Positions 8,669-17,230 of a stretch of 36,143 nucleotides of DNA are shown piece after piece. Source of the DNA: JAIXUI01 sp943373175 (GTDB lineage Bacteria; Bacteroidota; Bacteroidia; UBA7662; JAIXUI01); assembly GCA_943373175.1 (NCBI GenBank), contig CALSBM010000028.1, positions 1-36,143 of the forward strand. The letters run 5' to 3'. The first letter of the stretch is position 1. Every line of letters starts with the position of its first letter. The position numbers and the translations under genes are program-made. The notes beneath the pieces are model-generated. The model did not search any database, was not told where the DNA came from, and was given only the letters and a program-made list of their open reading frames with translations.

Positions 8669-8975
8669 CCGTTGAAAGATTGTCAGACTCAGGTACAATC
8701 ACAAATAAATCTTCATCCTCTTTTTTCATCCGGTACTTCTCACGAGCAAACTTTTCTTTGGAAGCTGCACTTGCATTAAGCTCATTCATCTGTTCAACAA
8801 GTTGCTGCGTCTCTTTTTTATAATAACGCTCTGTTTCCTTCAAAGACTGAACCTTTTTATAGTCTGACCATTGGTCGATTAGGTCGTTGCGGTCAACAAA
8901 AACAAGCCAAAGGATAAACGCAAGGCTTACCCATAAATACTTATTACTCTTGACCGCATCGAACCTATTCAACAT
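8655..8975 (-). CDS. FtsB/DivIC-type septum formation initiator
   Basis: A 106-residue bitopic protein of the FtsB/DivIC family. A short basic cytoplasmic tail is followed by a membrane helix (KYLWVSLAFILWLVFVD, about residues 12-28) and a coiled coil (about 38-75). The ending EKFAREKYRMKKEDEDLFVI is the usual motif just after the coiled coil in this family. It should join the FtsL-FtsQ-type subcomplex at the division site. It follows eno by 11 bases, an eno-ftsB order also seen in many other bacteria. Start at 8975 gives a family-typical length. Confidence 0.88.
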   Translation of the reverse strand: MLNRFDAVKSNKYLWVSLAFILWLVFVDRNDLIDQWSDYKKVQSLKETERYYKKETQQLVEQMNELNASAASKEKFAREKYRMKKEDEDLFVIVPESDNLSTDEQP

Positions 8976-8986
8976 AACAGCTAAAA

Positions 8987-10276
8987 TTATTTCAAAAAGC
9001 GAAATGCGCGACCAAGGAAACGGGCTGAATCACCAAGTTCCTCTTCAATTCGCAATAGTTGATTATACTTAGCGATACGGTCAGATCGAGAAGCACTTCC
9101 TGTTTTAATTTGCCCCGTTCCCAACGCAACAGCAAGATCGGCAATAGTTGAGTCCTCAGTTTCACCTGACCGGTGGCTCATTACAGAAGTATAGGAGGCT
9201 TGCTGAGCCATATCGACTGCAATTATGGTTTCAGTCAATGTTCCAATCTGGTTTACTTTTACCAGAATTGAATTAGCCACGCCTTTATCGATACCCTCTT
9301 TTAATCTTGTTGGATTCGTAACGAATAAATCATCCCCTACTAACTGTACTTTCGAGCCAATTGCCTCAGTAAGCTTTTTCCATCCAGACCAATCATCTTC
9401 AGATAATCCATCCTCAATACTGAGAATAGGGTATTTATTGACCCAATCCGTCCAGAACTGAACCATTTCTTCAGAAGTTAGCCTTTTCCCGCCTGACTTT
9501 TTGAAAGTATATAATCCAGTTTTCTCATCGTAGAGTTCCGTGTTGGCTGCATCCATAGCAATATAAACATCATCACCTGGATGGTAACCTGCAGCTTCAA
9601 TTGCCTGGATTACGGTTTCAATGGCTTCTTCATTTGATTTAATATCAGGAGCAAATCCTCCTTCATCGCCTACATTAGTAGAGAGTCCCTTTTTCTTGAG
9701 TACGTTCTTTAAATGATGGAAGATTTCTGTCCCCATTCTTAGCGATTCAGAGAAAGAAGATGCTCCTACTGGCATTACCATAAATTCCTGAAAGTCGATA
9801 GCATTATCAGCGTGAGCACCACCATTCAGGATATTCATCATTGGAATTGGCAGAAGGTTGGCATTAACACCTCCAACATATCGGTATAATGGCATACCTG
9901 ATGATGCAGCGGCGGCTTTTGCAGAAGCAAGAGAAACACCCAGAATCGCATTCGCGCCCAATTTTCCCTTGTTAGAACTTCCATCTAACTCAATCATCAT
10001 AGCATCTAAGCCAGACTGATCGTATAGATTCATTCCAATTAATTCCTTAGCAAGGTGTTTATTGACGTTCTCAACTGCTTTCAGTACACCTTTGCCCATA
10101 TACACTTTCTTATCACCGTCTCTCAACTCTACAGCTTCATGCATTCCAGTGGAGGCTCCTGAAGGAACAGCAGCACGTCCAACATGGCCTGTGCTGGAGA
10201 ATACATCTACTTCTACGGTTGGATTGCCGCGGGAATCAAGGATTTGCCGGGCAAATACAGATTGAATTACTGCCAT
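8987..10276 (-). CDS. eno: Enolase
   Basis: The 429-residue enzyme interconverts 2-phosphoglycerate and phosphoenolpyruvate in glycolysis. It is full length with intact signatures: ILDSRGNPTVEVDV at the N-terminus, VGDEGGFAPDI, the metal-binding SIEDGLSEDDW and VGDDLFVTN, the active-site SILVKVNQIGTLTE, and SHRSGETEDSTIADLAVAL near the end. The start MAVIQSV is standard. It lies 13 bases after carA and 11 bases before the ftsB-like gene, downstream of the rplQ terminator. Expression would come from read-through or an unseen promoter inside carA. Confidence 0.98.
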   Translation of the reverse strand: MAVIQSVFARQILDSRGNPTVEVDVFSSTGHVGRAAVPSGASTGMHEAVELRDGDKKVYMGKGVLKAVENVNKHLAKELIGMNLYDQSGLDAMMIELDGSSNKGKLGANAILGVSLASAKAAAASSGMPLYRYVGGVNANLLPIPMMNILNGGAHADNAIDFQEFMVMPVGASSFSESLRMGTEIFHHLKNVLKKKGLSTNVGDEGGFAPDIKSNEEAIETVIQAIEAAGYHPGDDVYIAMDAANTELYDEKTGLYTFKKSGGKRLTSEEMVQFWTDWVNKYPILSIEDGLSEDDWSGWKKLTEAIGSKVQLVGDDLFVTNPTRLKEGIDKGVANSILVKVNQIGTLTETIIAVDMAQQASYTSVMSHRSGETEDSTIADLAVALGTGQIKTGSASRSDRIAKYNQLLRIEEELGDSARFLGRAFRFLK

Positions 10277-10289
10277 TTAATGATGGGTT

Positions 10290-11384
10290 TTAGGTTAGCA
10301 AGTTAGTAAATTGATTAAAGAGATAGCGGGAATCATGTGGCCCTGGTGATGCTTCCGGGTGATATTGAACTGAAAAAAACGGCTTATCTTGATATCTTAA
10401 CCCTTCAATCGTTTGATCATTTAGATTTACGTGTGATACTACCACCTTTTTAGAAGCTGTTAGCGACTTTTCATCCAGTGTAAATCCATGATTTTGCGAC
10501 GTTATTTCACACAATCCAGTATCAAGATTTTTAACTGGGTGGTTTATCCCACGATGACCATGGTGCATTTTTCTAGTTTTAAAGCCATGAGCTTGTGCCA
10601 AAAGTTGATGACCAAGACAAATTCCCATGATAGGAATATTCCATTCAACTATTTTTTTCAGCTCTTCAACTTCGCTCAGCATAACCGAAGGATCGCCGGG
10701 GCCATTGGAAAGCATAATTCCTTGAGGAATCCATAACGCAATTTCCTCCGATGTAGCATTATGAGGAAAAACCCTAAGTTTTAATCCCTGATCAACCAGG
10801 CAATGAAGAATAGACTGCTTAATTCCATAATCTATTACTGCTACTCTTTTTCCATCCTCGTTACCAAGGTCATAAACAAATTTCGTTGAGACTACACTAC
10901 TAAGTTCCAATCCTTCCATTGAAGGCACTTGATTCAATTTTTGTGTTAACTCCTGAAGGTTAGTAGATTCTGAAGAAATTATGGCATTCATTGCCCCATG
11001 TTTCCGAATATGCCTAACGAGTGCACGGGTGTCAACATTCGCAATTGCAACTAAAGCTTCATGGACTAAAAAATCCTGAAGTTGTTCGTCTGCTAACTGA
11101 CGAGACCCCATTACTTGGAAGTTTCTGCATATCAAACCACTTATCTGGATTCGAGAAGATTCACTCTCATTATGCTTCACCCCATAATTTCCTATATGAA
11201 CATGAGCAGTTACCATTAACTGCCCCTTGTAAGAAGGATCAGTAAAAATTTCTTGATAACCGGTTACACCGGTATTAAAGCATAGCTCACCCCAAGCAGT
11301 ACCAATCTTACCTGCGGAGAAACCATGAAAAACTGTTCCATCTTGCAAGAGCAATACAGCCGGAACCTTATCGAGAAAACTCAT
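10290..11384 (-). CDS. carA: Carbamoyl-phosphate synthase small (glutaminase) subunit
   Basis: This 364-residue subunit supplies ammonia from glutamine to CarB for arginine and pyrimidine synthesis. The N-terminal CPSase domain (about 1-150) contains FNTGVTGYQEIFTDPSY. The C-terminal class I amidotransferase domain has the nucleophile elbow MGICLGHQ (Cys256) and the His342/Glu344 pair in QYHPEASPGP. All three triad residues are present. The start codon lies only 15 bases after the 3' arm of the rplQ terminator hairpin. No carB is in the window, so the large subunit must be encoded elsewhere. Confidence 0.97.
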   Translation of the reverse strand: MSFLDKVPAVLLLQDGTVFHGFSAGKIGTAWGELCFNTGVTGYQEIFTDPSYKGQLMVTAHVHIGNYGVKHNESESSRIQISGLICRNFQVMGSRQLADEQLQDFLVHEALVAIANVDTRALVRHIRKHGAMNAIISSESTNLQELTQKLNQVPSMEGLELSSVVSTKFVYDLGNEDGKRVAVIDYGIKQSILHCLVDQGLKLRVFPHNATSEEIALWIPQGIMLSNGPGDPSVMLSEVEELKKIVEWNIPIMGICLGHQLLAQAHGFKTRKMHHGHRGINHPVKNLDTGLCEITSQNHGFTLDEKSLTASKKVVVSHVNLNDQTIEGLRYQDKPFFSVQYHPEASPGPHDSRYLFNQFTNLLT

Positions 11385-11390
11385 TCTATA

Positions 11391-11424
11391 AAAATAAAAA
11401 AGGGAGACGATTCTGTCTCCCTTT
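11391..11424 (-). terminator. Rho-independent-type terminator after rplQ
   Basis: On the minus strand a perfect 10-bp stem AAAGGGAGAC / GTCTCCCTTT (11424-11415 and 11408-11399) encloses a 6-base loop and runs into TTTATTTT, giving an almost continuous T-tract. It begins 5 bases after the rplQ stop and closes the ribosomal operon. carA starts directly after it. Confidence 0.9.
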
Positions 11425-11428
11425 AAGA

Positions 11429-11884
11429 TTATTCTGTTGTCTCCTGACTTTCAGAGGAACCTGCTTTCTTACGACTTCTTCTTGTAGTTTTCACCTTTTT
11501 CGTAGGTTCTGCAGTTAACAAGAGTTCGTTAAAGTCCACCAATTCTATCATACAAGTTTCAGCGGCATCACCTAAACGGAATCCCGTACGAATGATGCGC
11601 GTGTACCCACCCGGACGGTTAGCAATACGATTAGCTACTTCACCGAAAAGTTCTTTAACAGCCTCTTTATCTTGGAGGTAGCTGAACACCATACGGCGTG
11701 AGTGAGTAGTATCGGTTTTAGCGCGGGTGATTATGGGTTCTACATAACGGCGAAGGGCTTTCGCCTTTGCTACAGTGGTCTCAATTCTTTTGTGGATGAT
11801 GAGCGATGTAGCCATATTGGACAAAAGAGCGGCTCGGTGTGAGTGCGTTCTGCCCAAGTGGTTATCAGTTTTTCCGTGTCTCAT
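11429..11884 (-). CDS. rplQ: 50S ribosomal protein L17
   Basis: L17 of 151 residues, last gene of the alpha cluster and of the ribosomal operon. The core MRHGKTDNHLGRTHSHRAAL and HKRIETTVAKAKALRRYVEP is well conserved. Compared with E. coli (127 residues) it has a longer C-terminus rich in Lys, Arg, Ser and Glu (from about residue 126), a common extension in this phylum. It starts 2 bases after the rpoA stop and is followed by the terminator hairpin. Confidence 0.97.
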   Translation of the reverse strand: MRHGKTDNHLGRTHSHRAALLSNMATSLIIHKRIETTVAKAKALRRYVEPIITRAKTDTTHSRRMVFSYLQDKEAVKELFGEVANRIANRPGGYTRIIRTGFRLGDAAETCMIELVDFNELLLTAEPTKKVKTTRRSRKKAGSSESQETTE

Positions 11885-11886
11885 GA

Positions 11887-12879
11887 TTAATCTTCGTCAA
11901 GTTTGTATTTGGTCACATCCATACCAAAGGTGAGCCCTTTTTCGCGGACTAATTCTTCCAATTCAGTAAGAGATTTCTTACCAAAGTTTCTGAATTTCAA
12001 CAAGTCTGCAATATCGTATTTAACTAAATCAGCAAGTGTTTTAATTTCTGCGGCCTTAAGGCAGTTAAAAGCCCTAACTGATAAATCGAGATCAGCAAGA
12101 GGTGTTTTTAACACTTTACGCATCATCAGATAAGTTTCATCGACTTCAGCAGCAGATTCCTTTGGCTTGGATTCCAAGGTAATCGACTCATCGGAGAACA
12201 GCATGAAATGCTGAATCAAAATCTTAGCAGCTTCTTTAAGGGCATCTTCAGGATGAATTGATCCGTCAGTTTTGATTTCGAGAATCAGCTTCTCGTAGTC
12301 AGTTTTTTGCTCTACACGAGTATTATCAATGGTGTATTTCACATTCTTGATAGGAGTATAGATTGAGTCGATTGGGACAGTCCCTAGAACACCATCATGC
12401 TGATTGTGTTCGTCAGCAGCAACGTATCCACGACCTTTCTCGACAGTAATTTCCATTTCCATTTCCACATTCGTATCCATGCGGCAAATGACCTGTTCAG
12501 GATTTAGAATCATGAAATTAGAAGAAAAGCGCTCAACATCGCCAGCAGTAAAGATTTCCTGTCCTTTAACCGTGATGTAAATTTTCTCGCTATCGGAAAC
12601 GTCAAACTTCTTTTTAAGACGTACTTGTTTAAGATTAAGGATAATCTCTACCATATCCTCTATAACTCCGGGGATGGAAGAGAACTCATGCTCTACTTTG
12701 GGAATACGTACAGAAGTAATAGCATAACCTTCCAAAGAGGAAAGCAGAATTCTTCGAAGGCTGTTACCGATGGTTACACCAAATCCAGGTTCTAGCGGCC
12801 TGAATTCGAAGGTGCCCTCAAAATCGTTTGCTTTCTGCATAACGACTTTATCAGGCTTTTGAAAGCTGAGAATTGCCAT
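11887..12879 (-). CDS. rpoA: RNA polymerase alpha subunit
   Basis: The 330-residue alpha subunit dimerises to start assembly of RNA polymerase. The N-terminal domain (about 1-230) includes FEFRPLEPGFGVTIGNSLRRILLSSLEGYA, split here only by residues typical of the family. A linker leads to the C-terminal domain (about 255-320), with LDLSVRAFNCLKAAEIKTL and FRNFGKKSLTELEE, which contacts upstream DNA and activators. It sits between rpsD and rplQ as in most bacteria, with a 20-base spacer from rpsD. Confidence 0.98.
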   Translation of the reverse strand: MAILSFQKPDKVVMQKANDFEGTFEFRPLEPGFGVTIGNSLRRILLSSLEGYAITSVRIPKVEHEFSSIPGVIEDMVEIILNLKQVRLKKKFDVSDSEKIYITVKGQEIFTAGDVERFSSNFMILNPEQVICRMDTNVEMEMEITVEKGRGYVAADEHNQHDGVLGTVPIDSIYTPIKNVKYTIDNTRVEQKTDYEKLILEIKTDGSIHPEDALKEAAKILIQHFMLFSDESITLESKPKESAAEVDETYLMMRKVLKTPLADLDLSVRAFNCLKAAEIKTLADLVKYDIADLLKFRNFGKKSLTELEELVREKGLTFGMDVTKYKLDED

Positions 12880-12899
12880 ATTGGAGGGATTAACCCGTA

Positions 12900-13505
12900 T
12901 TATTTCGAATAAAGTTCGACGATGAGCTGTTCTTTGATGTTTTCAGGGATCTGATCACGTTGTGGATAGTCAATAAACTTCCCACTAAGTGCCTGATTAT
13001 CAAATTCTATCCAGTTAAACTTACTTGATCTACCTTTTACTGAATCAACAATAGCTTCAAGAGTTCTGGACTTTTCACGAACTGCAACGACGTCACCTGG
13101 ACGAAGTGAGTAAGAAGGAATATTCACAAGTTCACCATTAACGGTGATATGACGGTGTGAAACTAATTGACGTGCGCCGCTTCTAGTTGGGGAAATCCCC
13201 ATTCTATAAACAGTGTTATCCAAACGAGCTTCAAGAAACTTAAGTAAGTTCTCGCCAGTACGTCCTTTTTTATGAGAAGCCTTTTCGAAAGTTCGTGCAA
13301 ATTGACGCTCAAGAACACCATAAGTGTACTTAGCCTTTTGCTTCTCCATTAACTGAATTGCGTACTCTGATTTTTTGTTGTTACGCTTAGTTGGACCGTG
13401 TTGTCCTGGGCTGTAATTTTTACGGCTCAGCACTTTATCTGGCCCAAAAATCGCCTCTTTAAATTTACGCGCAATTTTGGAACGAGGGCCTGTATATCTT
13501 GCCAT
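12900..13505 (-). CDS. rpsD: 30S ribosomal protein S4
   Basis: S4 (201 residues) is a primary 16S-binding protein that nucleates the small subunit body. The N-terminal part lacks the Cys cluster of zinc-binding S4 variants (ARYTGPRSKIARKFKEAIFG), so it is the zinc-free form. The S4 RNA-binding domain spans about residues 92-155 (LEARLDNTVYRMGISPTRSGARQLVSHRHI is split across its first helices). In many bacteria S4 represses its own alpha operon; no leader structure for this was found here. Confidence 0.97.
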   Translation of the reverse strand: MARYTGPRSKIARKFKEAIFGPDKVLSRKNYSPGQHGPTKRNNKKSEYAIQLMEKQKAKYTYGVLERQFARTFEKASHKKGRTGENLLKFLEARLDNTVYRMGISPTRSGARQLVSHRHITVNGELVNIPSYSLRPGDVVAVREKSRTLEAIVDSVKGRSSKFNWIEFDNQALSGKFIDYPQRDQIPENIKEQLIVELYSK

Positions 13506-13521
13506 TTTCTAACTCCCTAAA

Positions 13522-13911
13522 TTAAATTCTTCTTCTTTTGGGTGGACGGCAACCATTGTGAGGCATAGGCGTTACATCAATAATTTGAGTAACTTCAATA
13601 CCTGCACCGAACACAGTACGGATTGCGGACTCACGTCCAGCACCTGGTCCTTTTACATAAACCACTGCTTTACGCATACCAGCATCGTGAGCGATTTTTG
13701 CACAATCATTTGCTGCAACTTGTGCAGCATAAGGAGTGTTCTTTTTAGATCCACGGAAACCAGCTTTACCGGCTGAACCCCATGAAATCACTTGACCGTC
13801 GCTATTGGTAATTGAAATGATGATGTTGTTGAAGGTAGATTTGATATGTACCTCACCCACAGCATCAACGCGTACCACGCGCTTTTTAACAACTTTAGTT
13901 GATTTAGCCAT
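13522..13911 (-). CDS. rpsK: 30S ribosomal protein S11
   Basis: S11, 129 residues, sits on the platform of the 30S subunit near the E site and contacts the Shine-Dalgarno helix region. The signature VHIKSTFNNIIISITNSDG is at the start of the core, and the C-terminus ends in the conserved basic VTPMPHNGCRPPKRRRI. It lies 5 bases after rpsM and 16 bases before rpsD, the usual alpha-cluster order. Confidence 0.97.
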   Translation of the reverse strand: MAKSTKVVKKRVVRVDAVGEVHIKSTFNNIIISITNSDGQVISWGSAGKAGFRGSKKNTPYAAQVAANDCAKIAHDAGMRKAVVYVKGPGAGRESAIRTVFGAGIEVTQIIDVTPMPHNGCRPPKRRRI

Positions 13912-13916
13912 GTTGA

Positions 13917-14294
13917 TTATTTCGTTGCTTTTTTCTTGTTAGCGACTGTCTTACGCTTACCTTTCCGAGTACGGCTGTTGTTCTTAGTACGTTGACCACG
14001 AACAGGAAGGCCTTTACGGTGGCGAAGACCACGGTAGCATCCGATATCCATCAAACGCTTGATGTTCAATTGAACTTCTGAACGTAGCTCACCTTCGGTT
14101 TTAAACTCTTCGGCAATTACACTACGAATAGCGTTTAACTGATCATCATTCCATTCACTAACTTTAGTGTTGAAATCAATTCCCGCTTTCGTCAGAATAT
14201 ACTGCGCGCGGGGACGGCCAATGCCGTACACATAGGTGAGACCTATCTCACCTCTTTTGTTGCGTGGGAGGTCAACTCCAGCGATTCTTGCCAT
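13917..14294 (-). CDS. rpsM: 30S ribosomal protein S13
   Basis: S13, 125 residues, at the head of the 30S subunit, where it bridges to 50S and touches P-site tRNA. It opens with ARIAGVDLPRNKRGEIGLTY. The conserved RGLRHRKGLPVRGQRTKNN precedes a lysine-rich C-terminal tail (RKGKRKTVANKKKATK) that would reach toward the P-site tRNA. It begins 3 bases after the rpmJ stop. Confidence 0.97.
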   Translation of the reverse strand: MARIAGVDLPRNKRGEIGLTYVYGIGRPRAQYILTKAGIDFNTKVSEWNDDQLNAIRSVIAEEFKTEGELRSEVQLNIKRLMDIGCYRGLRHRKGLPVRGQRTKNNSRTRKGKRKTVANKKKATK

Positions 14295-14297
14295 GGG

Positions 14298-14414
14298 TTA
14301 TCCTTGTCTTTGCTTGAACTTAGGGTTCTTTTTGTTGATTACGTACAACTTACCCTTGCGGCGTACAACCTTACAGTCAACGCTGCGCTTTTTGATGGAG
14401 GCTCTAACTTTCAT
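14298..14414 (-). CDS. rpmJ: 50S ribosomal protein L36, zinc-free form
   Basis: A 38-codon gene between infA and rpsM, starting one base after the infA stop. The product begins MKVRASIKKRSVDCKVVRRK and ends NPKFKQRQG, which is plainly L36. Of the C-C-C-H zinc set in the classic protein only one Cys (residue 14) remains: the others are Ser11, Asn27 and Phe33. It should therefore fold without zinc, as is usual for L36 in this phylum. Confidence 0.95.
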   Translation of the reverse strand: MKVRASIKKRSVDCKVVRRKGKLYVINKKNPKFKQRQG

Positions 14415-14415
14415 C

Positions 14416-14631
14416 TTAGTATCTGTAACTTATTCTTCCTTTAGTAAGATCGTAAGGCGACATTTCAACAGCCACTTTATCGCCAGGCAAAATCTTGATA
14501 TAGTTCAGACGCATTTTGCCTGAAATATGAGCAATGATAATATGCCCATTTTCGAGTTTTACTCTGAACATGGCATTGGAAAGTGCTTCCAATATGATTC
14601 CGTCTTGCTTGATGGATGACTGTTTCGCCAT
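14416..14631 (-). CDS. infA: Translation initiation factor IF-1
   Basis: IF-1 (71 residues, close to the E. coli 72) is a single S1/OB-fold protein that occupies the ribosomal A site during initiation with IF-2 and IF-3. Conserved strands MFRVKLENGHIIIAHISGKM and ILPGDKVAVEMSPYDLTKGR are intact. It lies 3 bases after map and directly before rpmJ, the map-infA-rpmJ order common outside Proteobacteria. Confidence 0.97.
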   Translation of the reverse strand: MAKQSSIKQDGIILEALSNAMFRVKLENGHIIIAHISGKMRLNYIKILPGDKVAVEMSPYDLTKGRISYRY

Positions 14632-14634
14632 CTG

Positions 14635-15414
14635 TTATTGGGGTTTATTTAAAATTTCTTCAATCCATTGAAATGTTGACAAGACTTCAGCATGGTTTTC
14701 ACGCACGACCACGGTATGCTCGAAATGTGCAGATGGCTTACTATCACGTGTTGTAATAGTCCAACCATCGCTCAACATGCGAACATCTTTTGTGCCCATG
14801 TTAATCATAGGCTCAATAGCGAGTACCATTCCAGGCTTTAACAATACACCGGAACCTCTCTTTCCATAGTTGGGAACTTCGGGTTTCTCATGTAGGGATG
14901 TCCCTATTCCATGACCCACCAACTCGCGCACCACACCGTAACCGTGTTTCTGAGCATGCTGTTGAACAGCTTGCCCAATATCACCGATACGATTTCCGGC
15001 TTTCGCCTGCTCTATTCCTTTCAGTAAGCTTTCCTTAGTAACACTTAAAAGATTAAGTGTTTCAAGTTTTACATTTCCTACTGCAAAGGTGTAAGCTGAA
15101 TCTCCGTAATATCCTGCTTTCTCGACACCGCAATCTACGCTTACAATATCTCCATCTTCCAACACCTTGGAAGTGGGTATTCCGTGGACTACTTCTTCAT
15201 TTCTAGACAAGCATAAACTGCCTGTAAATCCATTGTATCCTTTGAAAGCCGGACGACCACCATACGAACGAATAAAATCTTCCGCAATCTGATCTAACCG
15301 GAGCAAACTAACACCGGGAGTGATGTGCCTGGCTACTTCTGCCAGAGTCTTAGCAACAAGCAAAGAACTTTCACGAATCCGAAGAATCTCTTCTTCAGAT
15401 CGAATGTTGATCAT
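14635..15414 (-). CDS. map: Methionine aminopeptidase, type I
   Basis: This 259-residue enzyme removes N-terminal Met from new proteins. The five metal ligands are visible: two Asp in VSVDCGVEKAGYYGDSAYTF, His in GHGIGTSLHEKP, Glu in MVLAIEPMIN, and Glu in SAHFEHTVVV. The substrate-pocket His is in EEVVHGIPT. I chose ATG at 15414 (MINIRSEEEI), one base after the secY stop. An ATG six codons upstream would overlap secY and add an unconserved peptide. It lacks the N-terminal zinc-finger extension of longer type I enzymes. Confidence 0.96.
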   Translation of the reverse strand: MINIRSEEEILRIRESSLLVAKTLAEVARHITPGVSLLRLDQIAEDFIRSYGGRPAFKGYNGFTGSLCLSRNEEVVHGIPTSKVLEDGDIVSVDCGVEKAGYYGDSAYTFAVGNVKLETLNLLSVTKESLLKGIEQAKAGNRIGDIGQAVQQHAQKHGYGVVRELVGHGIGTSLHEKPEVPNYGKRGSGVLLKPGMVLAIEPMINMGTKDVRMLSDGWTITTRDSKPSAHFEHTVVVRENHAEVLSTFQWIEEILNKPQ

Positions 15415-15415
15415 A

Positions 15416-16774
15416 TCAGATTTGTGCTCCAACTGCGGAGCGGCCTCTGATGCGACCAGTCTTCATTAAGCCGTCATAGTGTCTCATCAACAAATGGCTT
15501 TCTATCTGTTGTAGGGTATCGAGTACAACTCCTACCATAATTAGCAAACTAGTACCACCATAAAACTGGGCAAACTGAGAGTTTATACCAGAAATGATTG
15601 CTAAAGCTGGAAGGATTGCAATTATCGCAAGAAATACCGAACCTGGCAGGGTAATCTTTGACAATACATCATCAAGATACTCTTCTGTCTTCTTTCCGGG
15701 TTTTACACCTGGAATAAAGGCATTATTCTTTTTAAGATCCTCAGACATCTGACGTGAATTGACAGAAAGTGAGGTATAAAAGAAGGTAAAGACTATGATG
15801 AGTAACGCCAAGATGATGTTGTATGTGATGCTGGTAAAATCCATGAATGCACTGGCAATACCTTGGCTTAAATCGCTGTCTGGGAAAAACTGAGCGATTG
15901 TAGCAGGAAGAAACATTATAGCCTGAGCAAAAATGATAGGCATAACACCAGCAGCATTAACCTTAATGGGGATGAATTGACGAGTTCCACCATAAACCTT
16001 ATTACCGACTACCCGCTTCGCTACCTGAATTGGAATACGCCGCGTACCTTGAACGAGAAGAATTACTCCTGCTACAATTATCACAAGGAACATCAATTCA
16101 ATAAGGAAAGGGATTAACCCTCCACCACCAGTTCCTGCACGGAAATTAAACTCAGCGGATAAAGCAACTGGAAGTCGGGCAATTATCCCTACCATGATGA
16201 TGAGGGAAATACCATTTCCAAGGCCTTTGTCCGTAATCTTCTCTCCGAGCCACATAATTAACATTGTTCCCGCTGTGAGTGTTACTACAGTGGAGAAAAT
16301 GAAAGAAAAATCTAAGCTATCTCCGGTTTTAAGGATGATAGCTGCACCGGATTGAGCTTTAAGATTGATTAGGAAGCCAACAGCCTGAGCTACAGTAATT
16401 GCTATGGTTAAATAGCGAGTAACTTGATTCAGTTTGTTTCTACCACTTTCTCCTTCTTTTTGAAGTTTTTGGATGGTAGGTACTACCATACCTAATAGCT
16501 GCACCACAATAGAAGCAGAAATATAAGGCATGATTCCAAGTGCAAATACAGAAGCTCTCGAAAACGCACCACCTGCAAAAAGATCAATGAGACTGGATAA
16601 ACCAGCACCAGTACCTTGAGGAGTAATATTTTCGAGTACAACCGGATCAACGCCGGGAAGTACCACATAAGACCCTAAACGATAGATGAGTAAAAGACCG
16701 AGGGTGAAGAGAATTCTACTCCTCAACTCCTCGATCTTGAAGATATTCCGGATGGAATCAATGAATTTTTTCAT
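15416..16774 (-). CDS. secY: Protein translocase channel subunit SecY
   Basis: SecY, 452 residues, forms the protein-conducting channel with SecE and SecG in the inner membrane. About ten membrane helices are apparent. Family motifs include FAGGAFSRASVFALGIMPYI near helix 2 (plug region), GNGISLIIMVGI in helix 5, and the cytoplasmic loop IPIQVAKRVVGNKVYGG that contacts SecA and the ribosome. It is placed after rplO by 6 bases, as in the standard spc operon, so channel supply is tied to ribosome supply. Confidence 0.97.
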   Translation of the reverse strand: MKKFIDSIRNIFKIEELRSRILFTLGLLLIYRLGSYVVLPGVDPVVLENITPQGTGAGLSSLIDLFAGGAFSRASVFALGIMPYISASIVVQLLGMVVPTIQKLQKEGESGRNKLNQVTRYLTIAITVAQAVGFLINLKAQSGAAIILKTGDSLDFSFIFSTVVTLTAGTMLIMWLGEKITDKGLGNGISLIIMVGIIARLPVALSAEFNFRAGTGGGGLIPFLIELMFLVIIVAGVILLVQGTRRIPIQVAKRVVGNKVYGGTRQFIPIKVNAAGVMPIIFAQAIMFLPATIAQFFPDSDLSQGIASAFMDFTSITYNIILALLIIVFTFFYTSLSVNSRQMSEDLKKNNAFIPGVKPGKKTEEYLDDVLSKITLPGSVFLAIIAILPALAIISGINSQFAQFYGGTSLLIMVGVVLDTLQQIESHLLMRHYDGLMKTGRIRGRSAVGAQI

Positions 16775-16780
16775 TCAGAC

Positions 16781-17230
16781 TCAGATTACCTCAGCGGTAC
16801 CGCCGAGCGCTTCGATGGCTGCTTTGGCAGATGCGCTAAACGCATTCGCTTTAACATTCAGCTTCGCTTTAAGCTCGCCACGTCCCAGCACTTTAACAGG
16901 GTTTTTCAAATTGGATAGAATTCCGTGTTCCTTGAGGAAAATAGGAGTAACTTCTGTCACGTTGAAGTTCTCAGCAAGAGTATTTAAAACATCAAGATTG
17001 ATGGCTGAATACTCAACACGGAAGGGGTTTTTAAATCCAAACTTAGGAACACGCAATTTTAATGGCATTTGACCACCTTCAAAACCAGCTTTATTCTTAT
17101 GTCCGGATCTTGAACCAGCACCCTTATGACCACGGGTAGAAGTACCTCCACGGCCAGAGCCCTGACCACGACCTATACGTTTAGATTTCTTAACAGAACC
17201 TGAGGCAGGTTTTACATCATGAAGAAACAT
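16781..17230 (-). CDS. rplO: 50S ribosomal protein L15
   Basis: L15 (149 residues) is a late-assembling large-subunit protein. The extended N-terminal arm KRIGRGQGSGRGGTSTRGHK, rich in Gly and Arg, threads into 23S rRNA. The globular domain carries GFEGGQMPLKLRVPKFGF. Its ATG shares one base with the rpmD stop (TAATG), so translation is probably coupled. Confidence 0.97.
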   Translation of the reverse strand: MFLHDVKPASGSVKKSKRIGRGQGSGRGGTSTRGHKGAGSRSGHKNKAGFEGGQMPLKLRVPKFGFKNPFRVEYSAINLDVLNTLAENFNVTEVTPIFLKEHGILSNLKNPVKVLGRGELKAKLNVKANAFSASAKAAIEALGGTAEVI

